Source: Treponema sp.
GTDB taxonomy: Bacteria; Spirochaetota; Spirochaetia; Treponematales; Treponemataceae
Direction of reading: 5' to 3'
DNA length: 8,632 nucleotides
Assembly (NCBI GenBank): GCA_003447785.1
Contig: DLYJ01000176.1
Coordinates: 1-8,632 of the forward strand
The position numbers and the translations under genes were made by a program. Of this stretch, positions 1 through 6,070 are shown in pieces. The notes under the pieces are model-generated. The model saw nothing but the letters and a program-made list of their open reading frames with translations. It was not told where the DNA came from and did no database searches. How positions within the stretch are numbered: position 1 is the first letter of the stretch; each line of letters opens with the position of its first letter.

Positions 1-700
1 TAATCTCCGACTTAATAAAGTACATAGCAGCATTAAGGTTACATTCACATCGGACTGAGCGCCGTTTCTGTGCGCGTAAAAGTTCGTTTGTCTGTGCAAG
101 ATAAAGGACCGACTGTCCGTTAAAAATTCCTGCATTTGTTACACGGGTATCAAATACGTATGAGGCGTCTCCCTTTCTCCACAGGTAAACGCTGATCTGA
201 TGATTAAGCCAGTCTTCGCTGGAAATTTTGATAACTCCCTTTTGAAGAGGAAGGCGGATTATCATTTCGTATCCGTTATTCAGGATTTCTGAAGTAAAAA
301 CACCGTGTCCCGGGTAAATGATTCTTAAGCGCTGTCCCTTGTCCAGGTATTTGGTTGAATCAAGTCCCTTTTTATCCTGGTGTTCAAGATTGAGTTTGGT
401 GCGGAATTTATAGAGTTTTGAAAGAAAGTTCTGGATGCGGTCAGTGTTTTCAATTCCCCTGCGCCTTGAATCCGTGAGCACGTTGCTGATGGCCTTGTTG
501 AGCGTTGGAACTGAAACATAAAGCGCCAGGGGCTCATCGATGTCGCCCATCTTTGCAAGCTTCCAGAGTAAGGAAATTTCGCTGAATTTAAATCCGTTGT
601 CCGAACCTGTAGAAAAGAATTTGATTTTATCCTTAAAAACGATAATCAGGCGTCCTGCAATTAAAAAAACAACTGCAGCGATAATTAAAGCAACAAACAC
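1..700 (-). CDS. Membrane-anchored PilZ-domain protein (5' part, 3' end outside window)
   Basis: A continuous open frame on the minus strand runs from a GTG at 700 past the left edge (233 codons seen, no stop). Residues about 2-21 form one hydrophobic helix, followed by a basic patch and a mostly soluble region. Residues about 121-207 read like the beta-rich YcgR/PilZN-type module that precedes PilZ. At residues 213-217 (bases 50-64) the sequence RRSVR supplies the RxxxR arginines with which PilZ domains bind cyclic di-GMP; the second PilZ motif (DxSxxG type) lies beyond the edge. Inferred role: an inner-membrane c-di-GMP receptor, perhaps acting on motility or the envelope. An AGGAGG lies at 712-717. 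It is 11 bases from this GTG but only 2 bases from an in-frame TTG at 709, so GTG is preferred though not certain. The gene is divergent from the CPBP protease and shares its promoter region. PilZ assignment is fairly sure; the output function is unknown. Confidence 0.75.
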   Translation of the reverse strand, partial: MFVALIIAAVVFLIAGRLIIVFKDKIKFFSTGSDNGFKFSEISLLWKLAKMGDIDEPLALYVSVPTLNKAISNVLTDSRRRGIENTDRIQNFLSKLYKFRTKLNLEHQDKKGLDSTKYLDKGQRLRIIYPGHGVFTSEILNNGYEMIIRLPLQKGVIKISSEDWLNHQISVYLWRKGDASYVFDTRVTNAGIFNGQSVLYLAQTNELLRAQKRRSVRCECNLNAAMYFIKSEI

Positions 701-711
701 TTTTTGCAATT

Positions 712-717
712 CCTCCT
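712..717 (-). promoter_or_regulatory. Ribosome binding site of the PilZ gene
   Basis: Minus-strand AGGAGG. Distances to candidate starts are 2 bases (TTG 709) and 11 bases (GTG 700). Neither is ideal; the longer spacing is the more workable, which is why GTG 700 was chosen. Confidence 0.6.
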
Positions 718-724
718 GATTTTA

Positions 725-730
725 ATTATA
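725..730 (-). promoter_or_regulatory. Possible minus-strand -10 box for the PilZ gene
   Basis: Bases 725-732 read ATTATAAT, a perfect palindrome, so a TATAAT is also present on the minus strand (730-725). From it, transcription would start near 718, directly in front of the AGGAGG of the PilZ gene. No convincing -35 box is visible at 16-18 bases (only T-rich sequence within the start of the protease gene), so this is a weak candidate. Confidence 0.3.
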
Positions 731-742
731 ATATTATGATAT

Positions 743-1384
743 ATGAAAAAAACGTTTTTTGCTATAGAATTTGCAATTGTTGCATTATTTTTGCTTCTTC
801 CGCCCCTTATTTTCAGTTCAGACTCTCAGGACTTCAAAATTACCCTCACTCCTTTTGCGTTTTTTTCCCTTGCAGCAGGCCTTTTTCTGTATTTCTTTAA
901 CAGAAAGCCTTTTTGTTCCTCAGATTCATCAGATAAAAATATAAATTCAATTAAAAAGATTTCTGTTCTGACAGTTTCCTTCGGACTATTAATCCTGACT
1001 TCGGTTGTTTTCTTTGCAGTTCAGGAGATTTTGATAAAACAAAACAACCCAGAGACTTTAGTTCCCGAGAACGCTGTTGAATGGAGCATGGCCCTGACTG
1101 CCCTTGCCTTCGGTGCAGTTTACGAAGAAGCCCTGTACCGCTTTTTTGTGCCGCAATTTTTTCTTTTTTATTTTGAAGGTAAAGCAAAAGTTTATTTTGA
1201 AGCAGTAAGCGTCCTTCTTTTTGCCCTTGCCCATTTTTATCTTGGCATTGCAGGCCTTTTAAACGCTTTAATCTGCGGAATCATTTTGCGCGTAACCTAT
1301 AAAAAAACGAAAGATTTAGGTGCAAACTGCCTGATTCATTTTTTGTATAACAGTCTTCTTCTTACCGCTGCAGCAGTTTTTTAA
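743..1384 (+). CDS. CPBP-family intramembrane metalloprotease (Rce1/Abi-like)
   Basis: A 213-residue, very hydrophobic protein with all motifs of the CPBP (Rce1-like) family: EExxxR at E128, E129 and R133; FxxxH at F160 and H164; HxxxN at H199 and N203. In this family the glutamates and histidines form the active site of a membrane-embedded endopeptidase. Membrane segments are visible at about 5-24, 34-52, 72-92, 115-135, 153-168, 170-184 and 196-212, so the catalytic residues sit in the C-terminal half as expected. The length is typical. Family members act in prenyl-protein processing, bacteriocin maturation or immunity, or unknown housekeeping; no bacteriocin gene is seen nearby, so the substrate cannot be named. 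The start at 743 has no Shine-Dalgarno sequence but sits just after a good promoter; the next in-frame ATG is far inside the gene. Its last 23 bases overlap the tail of the convergent DUF4340 gene. Confidence 0.88.
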   Translation: MKKTFFAIEFAIVALFLLLPPLIFSSDSQDFKITLTPFAFFSLAAGLFLYFFNRKPFCSSDSSDKNINSIKKISVLTVSFGLLILTSVVFFAVQEILIKQNNPETLVPENAVEWSMALTALAFGAVYEEALYRFFVPQFFLFYFEGKAKVYFEAVSVLLFALAHFYLGIAGLLNALICGIILRVTYKKTKDLGANCLIHFLYNSLLLTAAAVF

Positions 1385-2210
1385 GGCGCTCATAAGTCCA
1401 CTGACTAATTTCGTAAAGGGCGTTGTTGTTGATAAATTCGTCCTGGATGTGCTGGATGTAAAAATACTCCCTTAAATCCTGACCGCTGTATTCGTAAATA
1501 TCGATTTTCTGGCTTGAATTATACTGTCCCTTAAGCAGGATACTGTCAATTTTAACTGAGTTTAGCGGAAGAACTGCCGATGACATGATTTTTCCGTGCC
1601 TTAAGGCAAGAAGTGTTTTTATCGAGGAAGAATCCATATTCAGATTGGACGGCTCTTTTATTGCAAAAAATATTTCAGGAACGGTCCAGAAATCAAGGTC
1701 CGTGTTCAGATAAGGGCTTATGTCATCTTCAGTTTCGTAGCAGTTCCGTCCCTTTTCGGAGCGAACGTTGATTCTTGAAGTCAGACTTGAAGTTGAACCA
1801 AAATAGAGTTTTGCAACAGCAATTCCCCGGTTATCAATGACTGTAATAATTCTTGCGCTGTCTTGAGTAAGTGATAATTCGATTTTTCCCTGCTCTTTGT
1901 CTGAAATTTTATACATCTTACGAATCTTTGTTAGGTTTTTTAGCAGGGACTTTATCTGGTTTGTGTCTGCGTAAGTGTAAATGCCCTGTTTTTCTGCTGC
2001 CCACTGGGAATTTTCCTGCTTAATGGAAATAATTTCATCCGGGCTTTGAATTAAAACCGCGCTTACCTTTTCAATGTAGGCCGGGTTCAACAGGGCTGAT
2101 TCAACACTCTTTGGCTTTGATTGTGAGGTTGAACAGAAAGAAACTAAAAACAATACAAAGGAAGCGGCGCAAACTGCGGCAAGAATTGAATTCAATTTAT
2201 TTTTTTTCAT
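1362..2210 (-). CDS. DUF4340-domain protein, membrane-anchored partner of the Gld-type ABC system
   Basis: A 282-residue protein with one N-terminal hydrophobic helix (about 8-25) and a long soluble, extracytoplasmic part. Residues about 60-180 match the DUF4340 pattern: a 'xxW' strand (W70), a 'YADTNQIKSLLKNL' helix start around 80-93, and a short 'LYFG' strand at 135-138 followed by an R-x-x-x-R and tyrosine region. DUF4340 proteins are usually encoded directly after GldG-type subunits, as here, and are taken to be accessory subunits of that complex; no activity is established. A cysteine at position 26 follows V-S-F. This could be a relaxed spirochaetal lipobox, but phenylalanine at -1 is not usual, so lipoprotein status is open. 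The ATG at 2210 has AGGAGG six bases upstream (2217-2222), and the gene overlaps the GldF-GldG gene by 14 bases, suggesting coupled translation. Confidence 0.75.
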   Translation of the reverse strand: MKKNKLNSILAAVCAASFVLFLVSFCSTSQSKPKSVESALLNPAYIEKVSAVLIQSPDEIISIKQENSQWAAEKQGIYTYADTNQIKSLLKNLTKIRKMYKISDKEQGKIELSLTQDSARIITVIDNRGIAVAKLYFGSTSSLTSRINVRSEKGRNCYETEDDISPYLNTDLDFWTVPEIFFAIKEPSNLNMDSSSIKTLLALRHGKIMSSAVLPLNSVKIDSILLKGQYNSSQKIDIYEYSGQDLREYFYIQHIQDEFINNNALYEISQWTYERLKKLLQR

Positions 2211-4407
2211 GACCTGCCTCCTTTGTTCTGCTGTATCTTACGAGGTTAAAAACGGCTCCGAAGAGAATAAAAATCAGCGGCAGAATTAAAAAGTTGATGA
2301 CAATCGTAGTTTTTACCGCTCTCTGGAGTTTTTGCTCAGAAGTAATTTTATAAAGAGTTTTTGCAATGCGGCTTTTTTTAATGAGTTTTGCAATGTCCTG
2401 TTCACCGTTTATTTCAAGAAGAAGATTTGTGACAATATCAAAGTTTCTGAAGTCGCCCTGCTCGCTGTCAGAAATAAATCCTGTTCCAAGGCTGCTTACA
2501 AAGAACTGGTCTGCTATAAGGGCAAGCTTTTCTTTTTTTGCCCCGAGAACCAGCTGTTCTTTTTTAGCATCACTTGCTTCTGCCGTTTTTGGAATTATAA
2601 ACGGGTTTACGATAAACGGAGTTTTTGAGTCAGAAGACGGTGTCTGCTGCCATGCAAATTCGCTGGTAAACAAAACAGGTTCAACATTATCATAGCAGAC
2701 AATAGGACTTGCCCAGAAAACAGTTCCGCCCTCAAAAGCGTATTTTTGAGGCATGAGATTTATCCACATAGGATAATTGACGGTTTTATACTCGGTATTT
2801 GAGCCTTCTCCTGACTGCATTGTAAGGGGAAAGTTTGATAAATCTTCTGCAATTGAATAATTGAATGCAAATCCCAGTGAATTCAAGTACTGAATTAAAG
2901 AATCATTTGAATTTTTAGTGATGTTCCAGTCGTTTTTAATGTCAGCAGTGTACGGGCTTGTCATAAACAGCACGGGAACATGGAGCGAAACAATTTTTTT
3001 AAGGTTCTGAACGTTTTCAAAGGACAAATTGGCCGAACCGATTACAAGAAGTGTGGAGTCCTTTACATTGTCCGCATTGAATTCAAGAAGAAAAGAATTT
3101 AAATTTTCTGAGGCGACTTCCACAGGATAAAAGCCCCGGCTTGAAAGCCAGCCTTCAAGATAGGAATAATCTTCCTTAAGGCTCATTCCGTTTGCCATAA
3201 TTATAAAAATATTGCGCTTTTTGTGGTTTACAAGAGACTGTACGCGCTGGGTCAGATCGTATTCAAGTGTCTGGGTTGATAATACAAATGGAATTATTGT
3301 GGATTTATCAAGGTACTGGAGTAAAATCGCCGAGTAGACCGTTATATATTCAATTTTTGTTGAATTCTGTGTTTTAATCTGCTGTCCCTGGATATTCAGG
3401 CGGGAAAGCTTTTCTGCGTCGGCTTTTTCAAAGGTAAGGCTTATGTTTGAATTACGGAGGCTGTAGGCTTTTAAGTATTCTTCCACGTCCTGTGTCTGGG
3501 GATAAAACTGTTTGAGTTCACTTGAACGGTAATAAGTGATTCTCAAGGGATGTTCCAGCATGGCGCAGAGAGAGGCGCTTGTCTTAGACACGCTGAACTG
3601 TTTTGTGGAAGTCAAATCTACGCGGAAATAAAGACGGTTAAAGGCACTTCCCGTAAAAAAGATAATCAGAATAAGTAAGGCCGATGTGAGGCGGGGATTT
3701 CTTTTGCCTGAAGAGCGGTTCTGGAAGGCCACGGTAAGAAGAATCGAAGCAAAGCTGCATTCAATAAAGTAAACAAAGTCGCGGCTGTCAAGAATTCCTT
3801 TGAGGGCAGAATCAATGTGCCAGGCAAAACTTACTGTCTGAAAAACACCTGTCAAAAAATCACCGGTTTTAACGTAAAGAGGCACAAGGTGAACAAAGTT
3901 AAAAACAGCAAGAATGAATACCGTCACAATGAGTGAACTTATTGCATTCTGCTTTCTTGGAATTGAAAAAACAAAGAGGCTGAAACATGAGCATGCAAAA
4001 AGACAGAAGGCTACAGCCAGAAAAGAAGTAAAAACCTGCCCCGCTTCCACATTGCCAAAAAAGTTTACGCAGACAGGAACGCTCAGTAAAAACACGACAG
4101 GAATAAAAGCTGCCGTAAAAATAACCATGGCGAGGGACAAAAACCGCTTAAAATGGGAAAGAGGCATGGACTGGTCATAAATATAGTTTCTCAGGCTGAA
4201 TGTAATTACCGGAATTGTCAGCACTGAAATTTCAATAATTGCATTCCAGAAAGTCCTCAAATCGGAACTTGAAGTCTGAATTACAAAAAAGCGGTTAAAG
4301 AAAAAGAAAATGCCGCATGTAAAAAGTATTGTCAGCACTGAACAGACGTAAAAAATCGGGTCAATCAAAAGTGAAAAAATTGAATTTTTAATCAGAGGTT
4401 TATTCAT
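2197..4407 (-). CDS. Fused ABC-2 permease / GldG-type auxiliary protein (GldF-GldG fusion)
   Basis: A 736-residue membrane protein joining two parts that are often separate genes. Residues 1-230 hold six membrane segments (about 17-38, 57-72, 92-115, 125-148, 157-177, 211-228) and look like an ABC-2 permease of the GldF kind. A seventh segment (241-256) is followed by the GldG hallmark around 262-275, with RVDLTSTKQFSVS close to the family pattern R-x-D-L-T-x-x-K-x-x-S-x-S. A large extracytoplasmic ABC_transp_aux/GIFT-type domain follows (about 280-690), then a C-terminal helix (about 701-722) and a basic tail. It should pair with the ATPase encoded just upstream. The open frame extends up to a TTG at 4428, but ATG 4407 has GGAGG (4413-4417) five bases upstream and gives a compact 8-base ATGAATAA overlap with the ATPase stop. 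In gliding Bacteroidetes the relatives are tied to gliding; the substrate here is unknown. Confidence 0.85.
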   Translation of the reverse strand: MNKPLIKNSIFSLLIDPIFYVCSVLTILFTCGIFFFFNRFFVIQTSSSDLRTFWNAIIEISVLTIPVITFSLRNYIYDQSMPLSHFKRFLSLAMVIFTAAFIPVVFLLSVPVCVNFFGNVEAGQVFTSFLAVAFCLFACSCFSLFVFSIPRKQNAISSLIVTVFILAVFNFVHLVPLYVKTGDFLTGVFQTVSFAWHIDSALKGILDSRDFVYFIECSFASILLTVAFQNRSSGKRNPRLTSALLILIIFFTGSAFNRLYFRVDLTSTKQFSVSKTSASLCAMLEHPLRITYYRSSELKQFYPQTQDVEEYLKAYSLRNSNISLTFEKADAEKLSRLNIQGQQIKTQNSTKIEYITVYSAILLQYLDKSTIIPFVLSTQTLEYDLTQRVQSLVNHKKRNIFIIMANGMSLKEDYSYLEGWLSSRGFYPVEVASENLNSFLLEFNADNVKDSTLLVIGSANLSFENVQNLKKIVSLHVPVLFMTSPYTADIKNDWNITKNSNDSLIQYLNSLGFAFNYSIAEDLSNFPLTMQSGEGSNTEYKTVNYPMWINLMPQKYAFEGGTVFWASPIVCYDNVEPVLFTSEFAWQQTPSSDSKTPFIVNPFIIPKTAEASDAKKEQLVLGAKKEKLALIADQFFVSSLGTGFISDSEQGDFRNFDIVTNLLLEINGEQDIAKLIKKSRIAKTLYKITSEQKLQRAVKTTIVINFLILPLIFILFGAVFNLVRYSRTKEAGHEKK
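2217..2222 (-). promoter_or_regulatory. Ribosome binding site of the DUF4340 gene
   Basis: AGGAGG six bases before the ATG at 2210, lying inside the 3' end of the preceding GldF-GldG gene. It supports this start and translational coupling across the 14-base overlap. Confidence 0.8.
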
Positions 4408-5119
4408 CGGAACCTCCGTCATTTTCAATCAGTTTGAAATATGATTTTTCAAGGTCTGCACAGCCCGTTAGTTTGCAGATTTCTTCGATAGAGCCTTCCG
4501 CAAGAACCTTACCGCGGTTTAAGATATATATTTTGTCACAGAGAGCTTCGGCTTCCTGCATCAGATGTGTGGATAAAATGATTGTTTTGTCAGAAGAAAG
4601 CTCTTTTACAAGGCTCCTCATTTTTATGATTTGTGCAGGGTCCAGTCCCGTGGCAGGTTCATCCAGAATCAAAACTTCAGGATCATAAATCAGGGCTCCT
4701 GCAAAATTGACCCGCTCCATGTAGCCCTTTGAAAGATTTTTAACCTTTTTATTTTTAACTTCTTCAAGGGAGCACAATTTTATGGTTGAATCTATTTTTT
4801 CGGCCGGAACCTTATAAAGTTCTGCCTTAAAGTTTAAGTATTCAAGGACAGTGAGCGAAGAATTTAAAACTGCGCTTTCTTCAACAAAGCCCGTAATTTT
4901 CTTAATTTGGTCACTTTCTTCCTGAGCGTCAATCTGGTTTACCAGAACCTTTCCCTTTGTTGCAAAATGGCGGGCACAGATTGCCTTGAGAATTGTCGTT
5001 TTACCTGCCCCGTTTGGACCTAAAATGCCTGTGATTTTACCTTTTTCAAAGTTCATGTTGACCTTATCAACTGCCACCGAGGAATTATATGCTTTTGTAA
5101 AATCAACAAGGGATACCAT
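4400..5119 (-). CDS. ABC transporter ATP-binding protein, GldA/CcmA-like
   Basis: A 239-residue cytoplasmic ATPase that would power the permease encoded directly downstream. Motifs in order: Walker A GPNGAGKTT (34-42); a Q-loop region in which glutamate (GFVEE, about 77-81) stands where glutamine is usual; signature LSKGY (129-133) instead of LSGGQ; Walker B VLILDEP (149-155); D-loop GLDP (158-161); switch histidine H185 in STH. Glutamate at the Q-loop and LSKG-type signatures are common in the ABC-2/drug-exporter-like group, so the protein should be active. Length is normal for a stand-alone domain. The longest frame begins at GTG 5128, but ATG 5119 has AGGCGGTGA (5125-5133) five bases upstream and is the better start. 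Its stop overlaps the next gene by 8 bases. The substrate cannot be told from this subunit. Confidence 0.92.
   Translation of the reverse strand: MVSLVDFTKAYNSSVAVDKVNMNFEKGKITGILGPNGAGKTTILKAICARHFATKGKVLVNQIDAQEESDQIKKITGFVEESAVLNSSLTVLEYLNFKAELYKVPAEKIDSTIKLCSLEEVKNKKVKNLSKGYMERVNFAGALIYDPEVLILDEPATGLDPAQIIKMRSLVKELSSDKTIILSTHLMQEAEALCDKIYILNRGKVLAEGSIEEICKLTGCADLEKSYFKLIENDGGSDE
4413..4417 (-). promoter_or_regulatory. Ribosome binding site deciding the GldF-GldG start
   Basis: GGAGG five bases before ATG 4407, within the last codons of the ATPase gene. It favours 4407 over the upstream TTG at 4428, which has no such site. Confidence 0.8.
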
Positions 5120-5124
5120 TCTGA

Positions 5125-5133
5125 TCACCGCCT
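5125..5133 (-). promoter_or_regulatory. Ribosome binding site of the ABC ATPase gene
   Basis: AGGCGGTGA, one mismatch from AGGAGGTGA, five bases before ATG 5119. It contains the alternative GTG start (5128) within itself, which argues against that GTG being used. Confidence 0.7.
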
Positions 5134-5145
5134 AATCCGCCTAAT
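5128..5145 (-). repeat. Perfect 9-bp tandem duplication at the rnz / ABC ATPase junction
   Basis: On the minus strand ATTAGGCGG occurs twice in direct succession (5145-5137 and 5136-5128). The first copy carries the TAG stop of rnz (5143-5141). The second carries another TAG in the same frame (5134-5132) and the AGGCGG core of the ATPase ribosome binding site. Because the unit is three codons long, the frame is kept. Confidence 0.9.
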
Positions 5146-6067
5146 CAATATACGGAATATCAAAAATCATGCGGTCTTTTGTAAGTTCAGTGTTCGGGTA
5201 AACTTCCCGCGCCTGTGTCAAAAGAACTTCCAGGTCACGGTCCGTGTAGCGCGGGCTGTAATGTATAAGCGCCATCCTTTTTGAATTTGAGTCTTTTGCG
5301 ATTGTAGCACTCTGACGGCTTGTCATGTGCTTTTTTTCTTTTGCCTGGTCAAGACAGTCGTCAGCAAACATTCCTTCGCAGATTAAAAGGTCGCTGTTCT
5401 GCACTTCTTTTGCAATTGAAGGAAGGTACTGGGTGTCCGTAACAAAGGAAAATTTACGGCCGTGTCTTTCTTTTCCCATAACCTGTGAAGGTTCTATGGT
5501 CTGGCCTCTTTCATTTTGTACGGATTCTCCCTTCTGAAGTTTTCCCCAGAGAGGTCCACGAGGAATTCCCAGAGCTTCTGCCTGTTCCGGGTTGAATTCG
5601 CCTGGGCGGTTCTTTTCTTCAAGTGTGTAGCCGACGCAGGTTTTTGTGTGGGAAAGGGGAAAGCACCTGATTGTAAAATCTTCACCTTCATGAACGGTAC
5701 AAGGCGCTGTAATTTCTTTTATTACAATAGGATAATTGATGTACATATCAAGAACCTGACGGTTTGCCTCGATGTATTCCTTTACTTTCGGCGGACCGTA
5801 AATGTAAAGAGGTTCAGTGCGGTCAACCTGTGCCGAAAGCATCAGAATGCCCGGGAGCCCTGTTACGTGGTCGGCGTGTGTGTGAGAAATAAAGATTGCG
5901 TTGATTTTTTTCCATTTGAGGTTGAGGCGTTTGAGAGAAACCTGGGTTCCTTCCCCGCAGTCAAACAAAAACAAATCTCCGTCCCGTCTTAAAAGCACTG
6001 AAGTTAAATGTCTGTATGGAAGTGGCATCATTCCGCCACAGCCGAGAACAAAGGCTTCCATGTTCAT
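5141..6067 (-). CDS. rnz: Ribonuclease Z (tRNA 3'-processing endonuclease)
   Basis: A 308-residue metallo-beta-lactamase-fold enzyme of the short RNase Z (ElaC) class, which cuts tRNA precursors just after the discriminator base. Visible zinc ligands and catalytic residues: H62, H64, D66, H67 in HTHADH followed by VTGLPG; H140 in FPLSH; D211 in FVTDTQ; H269 in LIHYSPRY. The RNase Z specific H247 in the HMTSRQSA segment is present. The flexible arm is represented by residues about 155-185 with a GPLWGKLQKG stretch. The N-terminal region (VLGCGG, 7-12; FDCGEGTQ, 35-42) is also typical, and length matches the family. ATG 6067 was chosen because an AGAGGA lies about ten bases upstream inside the preceding gene's end; ATG 6061 is a less well spaced alternative. 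The gene starts three bases after the FemAB stop. Confidence 0.95.
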   Translation of the reverse strand: MNMEAFVLGCGGMMPLPYRHLTSVLLRRDGDLFLFDCGEGTQVSLKRLNLKWKKINAIFISHTHADHVTGLPGILMLSAQVDRTEPLYIYGPPKVKEYIEANRQVLDMYINYPIVIKEITAPCTVHEGEDFTIRCFPLSHTKTCVGYTLEEKNRPGEFNPEQAEALGIPRGPLWGKLQKGESVQNERGQTIEPSQVMGKERHGRKFSFVTDTQYLPSIAKEVQNSDLLICEGMFADDCLDQAKEKKHMTSRQSATIAKDSNSKRMALIHYSPRYTDRDLEVLLTQAREVYPNTELTKDRMIFDIPYID

Positions 6068-6070
6068 AGT

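Larger units (their letters stand above)
704..732 (+). promoter_or_regulatory. Sigma70-type promoter for the CPBP protease gene
   Basis: A -35 box TTGCAA (704-709, four of six consensus bases) and a perfect -10 box TATAAT (727-732) are separated by exactly 17 bases. Transcription would start near 739, only about four bases before the ATG at 743. There is no purine-rich ribosome binding site before that ATG, so the mRNA would be nearly leaderless. The -35 box overlaps the alternative TTG start of the divergent PilZ gene. Predicted from sequence alone. Confidence 0.6.

Noticed and set aside
325..558. 77-codon minus-strand open frame
   Set aside because: It is in another frame of the PilZ gene, whose longer frame is open through the whole region and carries recognisable motifs.
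1367..1382. GCTGCAGC palindrome followed by T residues as a terminator for the protease gene
   Set aside because: The stem would be only four base pairs without a loop; it lies before the stop codon and is not a credible terminator.
2332..2695. Two overlapping plus-strand open frames inside the GldF-GldG gene
   Set aside because: They are opposite a well-supported coding region, lack a clear ribosome binding site and have no recognisable domain.
4400..4428. TTG at 4428 as start of the GldF-GldG gene
   Set aside because: No ribosome binding site precedes it, while ATG 4407 has GGAGG at five bases and a compact overlap with the upstream stop.
5516..5992. 158-codon plus-strand open frame antisense to rnz
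   Set aside because: It lies wholly opposite a gene with a complete set of catalytic motifs; its product is rich in Phe and Cys and has no family pattern.
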